Positions 1 through 8,082 of a DNA stretch of 64,000 bases are shown here, piece after piece; position 1 is the stretch's first letter, and every line of letters starts with the position of its first letter. The DNA is from CAYSWV01 sp964434865 (GTDB taxonomy: Bacteria; Cyanobacteriota; Cyanobacteriia; Thermostichales; Thermostichaceae): NCBI GenBank assembly GCA_964434865.1, contig CAYSWV010000022.1, forward strand, positions 8,346 to 72,345, in the 5' to 3' direction. The position numbers and the translations under genes are program-made. The notes under the pieces were generated by a model that saw only the letters and a list, made by a program, of their open reading frames with translations, was not told where the DNA came from and made no database searches.

Positions 1-52
1 TTGCCTTAACCTTAACCCGATCCCCAACTTTGAGCTCTTGAAGAACTTGCAT
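1..52 (-). CDS. N-terminal fragment of an unidentified small protein
   Basis: The reverse strand has an ATG at 52 preceded by a GGAGGGTA ribosome site (57-64). It opens a frame that reads MQVLQELKVGDRVKVKA before leaving the window. Seventeen residues are too few to assign a family. The VGDRVKVKA opening resembles the start of small SH3-like cyanobacterial proteins such as the NblS-interacting SipA family, but this is only a guess. The strong ribosome site is the main support that it is a real gene start. Confidence 0.55.
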   Translation of the reverse strand, partial: MQVLQELKVGDRVKVKA

Positions 53-777
53 ATTCTACCCTCCACTGGCTAGATATACTCATCAAAACTAGCGTCCTGC
101 ACACTTCGTTCTATCCACTTTAACTTAATTAGAAGAAGAGCAACTAATTGTGCAGAAATATCTCATAGATGAGAAAAATTGTAACACAATGGACAGAATA
201 GCTGTAAACCTCACCCAGCAGGCAACTTGGAAAACCTCTTAATCCTTACCAGTCTAGTTTGAAAGTTGAGGCTTAATCCAGATCTGGACTTGAGCACCAA
301 AATAGTTCTCTAAACTTGGGGCTGAACTCACTCATTCTCAGACTTAATCTCAGATTTCAAATTGAGTTGATAGCTGATGGTGCAATTTAAACTATGACTA
401 CACTAGCGTCCCATTAAAGCCAGACATAAAACCCAATACTCTGAAATGATTGAATTGAATATTTAATAAACTTAACTTAAGATCCGTTGTCTGTTGAATT
501 AAGGCTGGCAGGCCTATTGGTAAGACAAACCCTGATGGGAGACTAGCTTGAATGCAACTCCTAACCCATCTATGTGAGCTAACACATGCAGTAAACTAGT
601 ATTGAGCTACACGGTGGGCTCTCTTGGGCTCTCTATAGTCTCAATAGAACTCAACTCTATCGACTGAGGCATAGATCTGTAAGAGTTGATCGCCCCTGTC
701 AGTAGGGGTTGATGGTTGAATCCCTTGCATGTTACCTCAAACTATGGCCTCATCATTATGATCTTACGGAGGCGTCT
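53..777. other. Intergenic leader region without a recognised gene
   Basis: This stretch divides the left-edge gene and the radical-SAM gene and should hold two divergent promoters. It contains a 10-bp tandem duplication TGGGCTCTCT at 615-624 and 625-634. It also contains a small hairpin CCCCT-GTCAGT-AGGGG at 693-708, about 70 bases before the chosen start at 778. I see no convincing reading frame or RNA gene in it. Confidence 0.5.
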
Positions 778-1593
778 ATGCTCCCATTGAACCAGTCGTA
801 CTCTCCTCTTTACGGTCCTGTCAAGTCTTGGCGATTTGGAAGGTCTTTGGGGCTGGATCCGATTGGTCCGATCTCAACGTGTTCCTTCAACTGTGTTTAT
901 TGTCAATTAGGTGAGATTCAGCATCGAACTTGCCAGCGCCAGGTGTTTCTTTCAACTTCAGCGATTCAGCATCACTTGTCTGTTTACAAGACTTCACAGC
1001 CGATTGATGTTGTGACCGTTAGTGGCAGCGGCGAACCAACGCTAGCTTTAAATCTGGGAGAGATCATCGAGGGTATCAAAGCGAGATTCTCACAGCCTGT
1101 CATTGTGTTATCTAATGGCTCTCTCCTGTCTGATCCACAGGTCCGATCTGAACTGGCCCTAGCTGATCAAGTGGCAATCAAATGGGATGGACCCACGCCA
1201 ACCCAGTGGCAACGAATTAATCGGCCGCTGACTAGTATGGATCTAAACTCAATCTTCAATGGGATCCTGCAATTTCGTAGAGAATACTCCGGTTATTTAG
1301 CCCTTCAAACAATGGTATTGGTAGAGTGGTCTACTGAACAAGAGGCTCGATTTGGTGAGATTGTAGAACAAGTTCAACCTAATGAAATTCAGTTAAATAG
1401 TCCTACCCGACCTCGAATTCTGTCTCGTCGCCTTTGGTCACGGGGTAATGCGCCACCCAATCAGGCTAAACCTTATACTTCGAGACCGCTAAACCCTGTT
1501 AGTCCAGACCTGCTGCAATCTCTAGCCACCAGGATCCAAGCCTCAACAGGAGTTTGTGTGCGTTCAGTTCCATCTGCTGTGGTTAACGGTTGA
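778..1593 (+). CDS. Radical SAM protein (COG0731-like Fe-S oxidoreductase)
   Basis: A 271-residue radical S-adenosylmethionine enzyme. The cluster-binding motif CSFNCVYC (C-x3-C-x2-C) has its cysteines at about 35, 39 and 42, after an opening YGPVKSWRFGRSLG that is typical of COG0731 relatives. The GSGEPT segment matches the SAM-binding GGEP-like element. The frame is open upstream to a TTG at 709. The ATG at 778 is chosen because GGAGG lies 5 bases before it (768-772) and because homologues begin close to the YGPV segment. The substrate is unknown. A second radical-SAM gene follows 34 bases downstream on the same strand, so the two are probably co-transcribed. Confidence 0.85.
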   Translation: MLPLNQSYSPLYGPVKSWRFGRSLGLDPIGPISTCSFNCVYCQLGEIQHRTCQRQVFLSTSAIQHHLSVYKTSQPIDVVTVSGSGEPTLALNLGEIIEGIKARFSQPVIVLSNGSLLSDPQVRSELALADQVAIKWDGPTPTQWQRINRPLTSMDLNSIFNGILQFRREYSGYLALQTMVLVEWSTEQEARFGEIVEQVQPNEIQLNSPTRPRILSRRLWSRGNAPPNQAKPYTSRPLNPVSPDLLQSLATRIQASTGVCVRSVPSAVVNG

Positions 1594-1627
1594 CTCAAGC
1601 TGATCTCCATTCAAGAAAGGTACTGCG

Positions 1628-2245
1628 ATGATCCCAGGACAGGTGCCCAACCCTATTTATGGCTCAACTGATGTCCTAAATACAATGGGGTTTATTGAAA
1701 ATTCTCGAGTCAATGGACCAGGGTGCCGAGCTGTTCTCTGGCTACAAGGCTGTGTTCGAGCTTGTCCAGGTTGTTTTAATCCTTCATCCTGGTCATTTGA
1801 AGCTAACCAATTGCGCTCTGTTGAAGATATTCTGACTCAGATCCTGGCAAATCCACAGCATGATGGGGTTACCTTTTCAGGAGGAGAACCCTTTTGGCAA
1901 GCTAAAGCTCTGGCCAAGCTGGCCCAGCAAGTTAAAGCTCAAGGCTTAACAGTTATGTCTTTTAGTGGATTCACACTAGCAGAGTTACAATCTGAACAAG
2001 CCCCACCTGGATCTCAAGACTTACTAGCCCAGCTGGATATTTTGGTAGATGGTCCTTTTGTTGAATCACTAGCTACCCATGATCCAGAGTGTCCAGTGGC
2101 ATCACGGAATCAACACGTTCATGTCTTCAACCCTGACTTACAATCATCAATCAACTGGGCTAGCAATCAAGTCGAAATTCATATTCTCAAAGATGGAACT
2201 CGGATCATTACTGGGTATTACCAAGGCTTTACTGAAGATCTCTAG
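1628..2245 (+). CDS. NrdG-like radical SAM activase family protein
   Basis: A 205-residue radical-SAM protein of the small single-cluster type related to the anaerobic ribonucleotide reductase activase NrdG. It carries GCVRACPGCFN (C-x3-C-x2-C, cysteines about 42, 46, 49) followed by VTFSGGEPFWQ, the family's SAM-binding GGEP element. AAGAAAGG precedes the ATG at a good distance. No anaerobic reductase (nrdD) lies in the window, so an NrdG role is not shown. It may instead serve another glycyl-radical or peptide-modifying partner. It follows another radical-SAM gene by 34 bases, suggesting a two-gene unit. Confidence 0.8.
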   Translation: MIPGQVPNPIYGSTDVLNTMGFIENSRVNGPGCRAVLWLQGCVRACPGCFNPSSWSFEANQLRSVEDILTQILANPQHDGVTFSGGEPFWQAKALAKLAQQVKAQGLTVMSFSGFTLAELQSEQAPPGSQDLLAQLDILVDGPFVESLATHDPECPVASRNQHVHVFNPDLQSSINWASNQVEIHILKDGTRIITGYYQGFTEDL

Positions 2246-2514
2246 ATTCAACGTCACCAGCAATTGAACTTTTGTAGACTAATCATCTTCACTAGCCCTG
2301 AATCTATCTTGATTAGGCATTGAACATAACAGAATAGATCAACATAAACAAAGGTTACTTTGTGTCAGCTGATCAAGGCTGATCAAGGTGTTCGCAAGCT
2401 GCCATGAAGTTAGATCCCAACAGCGGGCACTTTAAAGTCTCTCATAAGATTTTAGGGTTGCCGGTCCCATTGTCGGCTAGGCTAAAACGTAATTGACCAA
2501 GGAGAGGGCAACGC

Positions 2515-3552
2515 ATGAAACGGGTTTTGGCGGGAGATATTGGGGGCACCAAAACTATTCTGAGACTGGCTGAGATCAAAGCTGATGCATCGTTGCAGAC
2601 TCTCTATGAAGAACGATTTCCCAGCGCCGAGTATGATAGTCTCACCCCATTAGCTCTGCAATTTTTGGAGCATGCCAAGCAACAGATCAAGGTTGAGCCT
2701 GAGCCGGCTAGCGCTTGTTTAGCCATTGCTGGCCCTGTTGTCGATCAAACAGCACAACTCACGAACCTTCCTTGGCGACTCAAAGCATCTCAACTTCAAC
2801 AGGATCTTGCAATTCCTACTGTCCAATTGATCAATGACTTTAGTGCCATTGGATATGGAGTTTTAACACTACCTCCAGAAGACTTGTGTGAACTTCAAGC
2901 TGGCGAACGCCGCGAGCAGGGTCCTGTTGCGGTAGTCGGAGCTGGCACAGGCTTAGGTGAAGCTTATTTAACCTGGTCAGGTGAGCGTTATCAGGTCCAC
3001 GCTAGTGAAGGGGGGCATACTGACTTCCCTGCCCGTAGTGATTTAGATATTGAATTATTGAGTTATTTAAGACAAAAATATCGAGGTCGTGTTTCAATTG
3101 AACGAGTAGTTTCAGGAAAAGGGATCGCGGCTATCTACCAATTTTTACGAGATACCAAACAAGGTGCTGTTTCTAATCCCTTGGCCACCCAGTTTCGAGC
3201 TTGGGAAACCGGTGATGATAAGACCCTTGATCCAGCTGCCATGATTGCTGAAGCAGCTCTGTCGGAGTCCGATACCATGGCCACCCAAGCGATGCAACTC
3301 TTTGTAGCTGCCTACGGAGCCGAGGTGGGTAACTTCGCCTTGAAGATTTTGCCACATGGTGGCATCTTTGTTGCAGGTGGGATTGCGGCCAAAATCTTAC
3401 CGTTGCTGCAAAAGGGAGGGTTTATTCAGGCTTTTTTAGACAAAGGTCGCTTGAGTTCGGTTTTAAAATCGATGTCTATTCAAGTTGTTCTCAACCCTCA
3501 GGTGGGCCTAATGGGAGCTGCCTGGTATGCTGCTACTTTAGTAGAACCTTGA
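2515..3552 (+). CDS. glk: Glucokinase
   Basis: A 345-residue cytoplasmic glucokinase that phosphorylates glucose with ATP to glucose-6-phosphate. The N-terminal phosphate-binding loop reads GDIGGTKT. The catalytic aspartate sits in LINDFSAIGYG (Asp about 108). A second glycine-rich adenosine-binding stretch, GAGTGLGEAY, follows near residue 142. The C-terminal GGIFVAGGIAAKI is the family's conserved nucleotide loop. Length fits the bacterial hexokinase-type glucokinases found in cyanobacteria. GGAGAGG lies shortly before the ATG. The gene stands alone, with about 270 bases of non-coding DNA on its left. Confidence 0.93.
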   Translation: MKRVLAGDIGGTKTILRLAEIKADASLQTLYEERFPSAEYDSLTPLALQFLEHAKQQIKVEPEPASACLAIAGPVVDQTAQLTNLPWRLKASQLQQDLAIPTVQLINDFSAIGYGVLTLPPEDLCELQAGERREQGPVAVVGAGTGLGEAYLTWSGERYQVHASEGGHTDFPARSDLDIELLSYLRQKYRGRVSIERVVSGKGIAAIYQFLRDTKQGAVSNPLATQFRAWETGDDKTLDPAAMIAEAALSESDTMATQAMQLFVAAYGAEVGNFALKILPHGGIFVAGGIAAKILPLLQKGGFIQAFLDKGRLSSVLKSMSIQVVLNPQVGLMGAAWYAATLVEP

Positions 3553-3606
3553 AGATATTGAAGATATTGACTCATTACAGTGAGATCAAGCTAGTGAGAT
3601 CAAGCC
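3552..3606. repeat. Two neighbouring short tandem duplications
   Basis: Directly after glk, AAGATATTG occurs twice head-to-tail (3552-3569). Ten bases later the 14-mer AGTGAGATCAAGC(T/C) also occurs twice (3579-3592, 3593-3606). They belong to the class of short intergenic duplications seen throughout the window. Confidence 0.85.
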
Positions 3607-3703
3607 TGACATCCTATGCTTAATAGATCTTCTCGATAGATCTTAAGGTTTAATCTCTAATTGTTCGGCAGCATTAATTTTCAGTGAATCTAGCAGGTGA
3701 TCT

Positions 3704-5620
3704 ATGGAAACCTTATCGACACCCACTCTAGCTCAAGGGATTGAAGCCGCTCAAGCCTATCTACTGGATCACCAATATCCTGAGGGTTACTGGTGGGCTG
3801 AGCTTGAATCCAACATTACGATCACAGCAGAAGTCATTTTGCTCCACAAACTATGGGGTAAAGATCAGGCCCTTCCTGTGCAAAAAGCTGAACGCTATAT
3901 CCGATCACAACAACGAGAGCATGGTGGCTGGGAGTTGTTTTACGGTGACGGTGGTGAGCTGAGTACAACCGTTGAGGGCTACCTGGCGATGCGGCTTCTG
4001 GGTGTCCCGGCTACCGATCCAGCCTTGCTCAAAGCCAAAGACTTTATTCTGCAACGGGGTGGTATTAGTAAAACTCGGATCTTTACCAAATTTCATTTAG
4101 CATTAATCGGCTGCTATAACTGGTTAGGCATTCCCTCGATTCCGCCCTGGATCATGCTACTTGATGCTCCTGTCCCCTTTACCATCTATGAAATGTCAAG
4201 TTGGGCTCGAGCCAGTACTGTTCCTCTAGTCATTGTATTTGATGCCAAACCCGTTTTTCAAGTTGATCCTGACATTCAACTCAATGAACTCTACACCGAA
4301 GATCCTGATCAGGTTGAATACAAACTCCCCGAACAAGGCCAAATCACTGATATTTTCAATTTATTAGATAATGCTTTCAAAGTAGCTGAAACCTACCATT
4401 GGGTACCTTTTCGGGAAGAAGGGTTACAGGCAGCTGAGAGATGGATCTTAGAGCGACAAGAAGCTACAGGCGATTGGGGGGGCATTATTCCTGCCATGTT
4501 AAACTCACTGATAGCGCTGAAGGTTTTGAACTATGATGCTGCCGATCCTATTATTACTAGAGGCTTTCAGGCTATTGAGCAATTTACCCTTACCACTGAT
4601 ATAGCTTATCGAGTCCAGCCCTGTATTTCACCGGTATGGGATACAGCATGGTGCATCCGAGCTTTAGTGGCCTCAGGGTTAAACTCTGATCACGAAGCCT
4701 TAGTCCGGGCTGGATCCTGGCTATTAGACAAGCAGATCCTAGACTATGGGGATTGGTCTGTTAAAAATCCTCTGGGTCCGCCTGGCGGGTGGGCCTTTGA
4801 ATTTGATAACCGCTTTTATCCAGATTTAGACGATACAGCTGTCGTGGTCATGAGTTTAGCCGCTATCCAGTTGCCTGACGAATCTTTAAAGCGGGCGGCT
4901 ATCAGTCGAGCTGTTGGTTGGATAGAGTCGATGCAGTGTCGACCAGGTGGATGGGCAGCCTTTGACAAAGATAATGACCAAGATTGGCTGAACCAACTTC
5001 CCTATGGCGATCTAAAAGCCATGATTGATCCTAATACCGTTGATGTGACTGCCCGGATCTTAGAAATGGTGGGAGACTTACAGCAAGATGCCACCCTGAC
5101 CCCAATGGCGCCCCATCGGATTGAAAGGGCTGTAGCGTATTTGCAATCTGAACAAGAAGCCGACGGTAGTTGGTATGGCCGCTGGGGGGTCAATTACATC
5201 TATGGGACTAGTGGGGCACTGGCTGCTCTCAGTTTAATAGGAGCCAAGACTTACTCAACAGAAATTGAAACCGGATCTCAATGGCTGATTCAATGTCAAA
5301 ATGTGGATGGCGGTTGGGGAGAAACCTGTCGTAGTTATGATGATCCATCCCTAAAAGGACAAGGGTCAAGTACACCCTCCCAAACAGCCTGGGCGTTAAT
5401 AGGCTTGATAGCTGCCGAACGGGTCTTAGACAACTGTGACATGCAACCCATTGAAGCTGGGATCCATTACTTACTGGCTACTCAAGCTGATAGAACGTGG
5501 TCTGAGGCTTACTTTACGGGGACTGGTTTTCCAAGCCATTTTTATCTGCGTTACCACATGTACTGTCATTATTTTCCGCTGTTGGCCTTGGGCTTATATC
5601 AGCAGCGGTTGCAATCCTAG
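3704..5620 (+). CDS. shc: Squalene-hopene cyclase
   Basis: A 638-residue monotopic membrane enzyme that cyclises squalene to hopene and hopanol, the first committed step of hopanoid synthesis. The catalytic acid motif DLDD (D-x-D-D) is at residues 374-377, the position expected for the family. Several QW-type repeats are visible, for example QREHGGW, QCRPGGWAAF, QEADGSWYGRWG and QNVDGGWGE. Length is normal. AGGTGA precedes the ATG. The hopanoid glycosyltransferase gene hpnB lies about 40 kb away in the same window, so the pathway genes are not clustered. Cyanobacterial hopanoids go to thylakoid and outer membranes. Confidence 0.96.
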   Translation: METLSTPTLAQGIEAAQAYLLDHQYPEGYWWAELESNITITAEVILLHKLWGKDQALPVQKAERYIRSQQREHGGWELFYGDGGELSTTVEGYLAMRLLGVPATDPALLKAKDFILQRGGISKTRIFTKFHLALIGCYNWLGIPSIPPWIMLLDAPVPFTIYEMSSWARASTVPLVIVFDAKPVFQVDPDIQLNELYTEDPDQVEYKLPEQGQITDIFNLLDNAFKVAETYHWVPFREEGLQAAERWILERQEATGDWGGIIPAMLNSLIALKVLNYDAADPIITRGFQAIEQFTLTTDIAYRVQPCISPVWDTAWCIRALVASGLNSDHEALVRAGSWLLDKQILDYGDWSVKNPLGPPGGWAFEFDNRFYPDLDDTAVVVMSLAAIQLPDESLKRAAISRAVGWIESMQCRPGGWAAFDKDNDQDWLNQLPYGDLKAMIDPNTVDVTARILEMVGDLQQDATLTPMAPHRIERAVAYLQSEQEADGSWYGRWGVNYIYGTSGALAALSLIGAKTYSTEIETGSQWLIQCQNVDGGWGETCRSYDDPSLKGQGSSTPSQTAWALIGLIAAERVLDNCDMQPIEAGIHYLLATQADRTWSEAYFTGTGFPSHFYLRYHMYCHYFPLLALGLYQQRLQS

Positions 5621-5695
5621 GACGCCCATCGTAAAGTCTAGGCAGATCCTGATAGCACAAGATCTAATAGCACATTTCTAGGGATAAAGCTGAGC

Positions 5696-6103
5696 ATGGA
5701 TAAAGCTGAATACCTGATCCGCATGGCTGAAGATGAACTGACTGAATACAGCACTGAAGCTCGCAAAATTGAGAAACTGCGACGTAAAATTGGACTAGCT
5801 ATCCCTTATCCTGACCAAAAACCCCTTCGAGATCACATTGCAGGCACTCTAGCTCAAGCCCCACTGTCAAGGTTGATCGAACAAAACCGTCAGGCTGTGG
5901 CTCTACCCTTTTGGGGATTGGGGGGATTGGGGTTACTGTTGGGTATCTCGATGCAACAACCTATTGATTTTGTGGCAACTGGGATCGGCTTTGTCCTGGC
6001 CTATCAGATTCAAAAATGGGGCTGGCGGCTAGAAGCCAAACGACTAGTGGTGAAAACCCTTGATGAGATTGAAGCTAGTGTTCAGAGCCAATATCAAAGC
6101 TAA
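5696..6103 (+). CDS. Small two-helix membrane protein, unknown function
   Basis: A 135-residue protein with an amphipathic, charged N-terminal half (EDELTEYSTEARKIEKLRRKIG, probably coiled coil). Two hydrophobic segments follow: one around FWGLGGLGLLLGISM and one around FVATGIGFVLAYQI. It ends in a charged helix. I do not recognise a named family. It resembles conserved cyanobacterial hypothetical proteins with a soluble helical head and a membrane hairpin. It lies 75 bases after shc on the same strand and only four bases from the end of the convergent next gene, so the boundary is tight. A shared transcript with shc is possible but not shown. Confidence 0.7.
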   Translation: MDKAEYLIRMAEDELTEYSTEARKIEKLRRKIGLAIPYPDQKPLRDHIAGTLAQAPLSRLIEQNRQAVALPFWGLGGLGLLLGISMQQPIDFVATGIGFVLAYQIQKWGWRLEAKRLVVKTLDEIEASVQSQYQS

Positions 6104-6107
6104 AGCG

Positions 6108-6758
6108 CTAAAGCTCAAAAAACCAGTAGCGGATAGTACCCGTCGCTGGATCGTTTTCAGCCTCAACATAGCCTTTTTGAACCATCTCTTGCAGTTGATG
6201 CTCAATCTCTTCAAAAGGAAGACCAGTCTCTAGCACAGCTTGACTCACCGTGAGTCGTCCATCAGCCTGCTTGGCTGCTTGTAAGAGCCGAACCACAACT
6301 GAATTACTGGACTGGAGACTCCGTTTTTGATTAGAAATAGAGTCTACAAATGTTTCAGCTTGAGAAAAGTCCCACCGGAACCCAAATAGAGACACGGGTT
6401 GTTGATACCCCGCTATGGTTAATGTGATCGTTACCGCCCCTCTGATCAAGGCTAGCCCCGCCAATTGAAAACAAAAGAGCACGGCAATCAAAGCCACCGT
6501 CTCGATCTGCTGCATCTGCAAAAAGAAATACCCGCCCCCAAAGCAGATCAAAACCAGCAAGAGCACCACGGCCATATCGATACCACTGAGGAGTTGCCGA
6601 TCTAAGCGAGCTGAGATCACTTGATCAAGAGGCAACTCATGTTGAGTCAGATCTCGTGATACCCCAGGTAATCGAAATCCACGACGGCTGTAGTAAAAAA
6701 TGCGTTGATCGGAGACAACCCCAAATTTATTGTCACAGTAGACGATCTCGTGAGCCAT
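6108..6758 (-). CDS. Membrane protein with C-terminal winged-helix-like domain
   Basis: A 216-residue protein. Residues about 1-50 are a soluble beta-rich segment (VVSDQRIFYYSRRGFRLPG) of the kind seen in PH-like membrane proteins. Two transmembrane helices follow (AVVLLLVLICFGGGYFF and ALIAVLFCFQLAGLALI). The last about 70 residues (LLQAAKQADGRLTVSQAV, then GLPFEEIEHQLQEMVQKGY) look like a winged-helix fold of the type used to sense or recruit partners. No named family is recognised. The start is the ATG at 6758. It is convergent with the preceding two-helix membrane protein gene. Confidence 0.7.
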   Translation of the reverse strand: MAHEIVYCDNKFGVVSDQRIFYYSRRGFRLPGVSRDLTQHELPLDQVISARLDRQLLSGIDMAVVLLLVLICFGGGYFFLQMQQIETVALIAVLFCFQLAGLALIRGAVTITLTIAGYQQPVSLFGFRWDFSQAETFVDSISNQKRSLQSSNSVVVRLLQAAKQADGRLTVSQAVLETGLPFEEIEHQLQEMVQKGYVEAENDPATGTIRYWFFEL

Positions 6759-6781
6759 GATGGTGTGTTCCTACCGTTCTA

Positions 6782-6811
6782 CATTTAGCTAACCTAAATT
6801 TAGCTAACCTA
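6782..6811. repeat. 15-bp tandem duplication
   Basis: (C/A)ATTTAGCTAACCTA is present twice head-to-tail at 6782-6796 and 6797-6811, just upstream of the divergently read membrane-protein gene. Confidence 0.85.
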
Positions 6812-6907
6812 GGGTATCCAACGATCCTCAAGTTTGAAATAGATCACTATTGAACTCGATTGGCCTACCAGTACCGTTTTAACAACGGGCTAATCACTTG
6901 TAGAGTA

Positions 6908-8038
6908 TCAGCTTTTGCCCTCAGAGGTCGCGTTTTGTGGATTGAAACCAGGGGTTAGTTCGTTGATAGTGGCTAGTAAAGTGGTTTGATCAATAGGTTT
7001 GGTTAAGTACCGGTTGGCGCCAGCCAGATAACCCTTAGCTTTATCCACCATGCCATCTTTGGCTGTCAACAGAATAATAGGTAGGCGTTTCAAGGTACTT
7101 ATTTTACGGATCGTGCGGCACAGTTCCAGGCCATTGATTTCAGGGAGGGTTACCTCGAGTAGCACTAGAGCAATATCCTGCTTTGTTAGGGTAACCATAG
7201 CATCAAAGGCACTCGAAACGGATATCACCTCATAGCTCTCACTTAAGGCTTTACGGATCAAAGTCTGGACAACAGGGCTATCCTCTACACTGAGGATCAC
7301 AGGTAAGGGGGGTTTTGGGTGCTCACCAAAGGTAATCAGGCCTTGGGTAACCCAACGATAGTAGAGAGGCATTAGAGCTAGCGGATCCTGACTGAGGCCT
7401 TCAGCGATATCAGCAAAGGACGTTTGACCATTGACCCACTTAGACAAATGATAGCGGGTGGGTTCATGATCAACAGTGGCAAAAACCTCATGATGCAGAT
7501 AGGGAATCCTATGAACCGAGGTGAGCACTGAACGATACGGCTTCCACTCCACTTGACGCTTTTGAACCGTTGCTAATAACTGTTCATACCTAAAACCATG
7601 GTGATCTGGTCCATAGGAAATATCAAACGTCAGATCAGACAGAAATTCCAGGGTGCAGTGACAGTCAAGGACCTGTTCCAGTAAAACTACCATCCGATGA
7701 TAGACAACGTGCTCCACATCCTCCCACCCGAGTGCTCGTGCCTGAATAATGATATCTAACATGGCTCGAATTGAAGTGCCTTGGGAGTGTTTAGAAGCAT
7801 ACTTAATGATGACATCGGTTAAGCCAGTTTTTAAATACCGTTTTAATAATTTAAGAAAGACTTGGGGTGAAGGTAGCTGTCGATCAATCAAAACCAGATC
7901 ACCCACTTTAAAGATCAGATAGTAAGCTTGATGAGTTAGTAGGGTGACTTTGAGAATACCTGAAAATTTCTTATCGTGTAGTGTTAATAATTCATGGGCT
8001 AGCTGAGTCGTGTTTGAAGGTCTTGTCATCGTTTTCAT
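6908..8038 (-). CDS. PatA/PixG-type response regulator with Glu at the phospho-acceptor site
   Basis: A 376-residue two-domain protein. Residues 1 to about 240 form the N-terminal domain of cyanobacterial PatA-type regulators (DUF4388-like). A receiver domain follows (VILSVEDSPVVQTLIRKAL to the end). The receiver keeps the acidic pocket (VEDS) and the conserved Lys (YLTKP). At the phospho-acceptor position it reads LVLLEVTLPEING, so Glu295 replaces the usual Asp; the codon is GAG at 7154-7156. This suggests a constitutively active-like or phosphorylation-independent output. It follows a c-di-GMP phosphodiesterase gene by 44 bases on the same strand. In other cyanobacteria such proteins act in phototaxis (PixG) or heterocyst patterning (PatA). 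Confidence 0.88.
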   Translation of the reverse strand: MKTMTRPSNTTQLAHELLTLHDKKFSGILKVTLLTHQAYYLIFKVGDLVLIDRQLPSPQVFLKLLKRYLKTGLTDVIIKYASKHSQGTSIRAMLDIIIQARALGWEDVEHVVYHRMVVLLEQVLDCHCTLEFLSDLTFDISYGPDHHGFRYEQLLATVQKRQVEWKPYRSVLTSVHRIPYLHHEVFATVDHEPTRYHLSKWVNGQTSFADIAEGLSQDPLALMPLYYRWVTQGLITFGEHPKPPLPVILSVEDSPVVQTLIRKALSESYEVISVSSAFDAMVTLTKQDIALVLLEVTLPEINGLELCRTIRKISTLKRLPIILLTAKDGMVDKAKGYLAGANRYLTKPIDQTTLLATINELTPGFNPQNATSEGKS

Positions 8039-8082
8039 GATTGCTAATAATAATGGAGACGGTTACTTTCAACTTCAGAATC

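Noticed and set aside
693..708. CCCCT/AGGGG hairpin as a riboswitch before the radical-SAM gene
   Set aside because: It is only a five-pair stem, about 70 bases from the chosen start, with no conserved riboswitch core around it.
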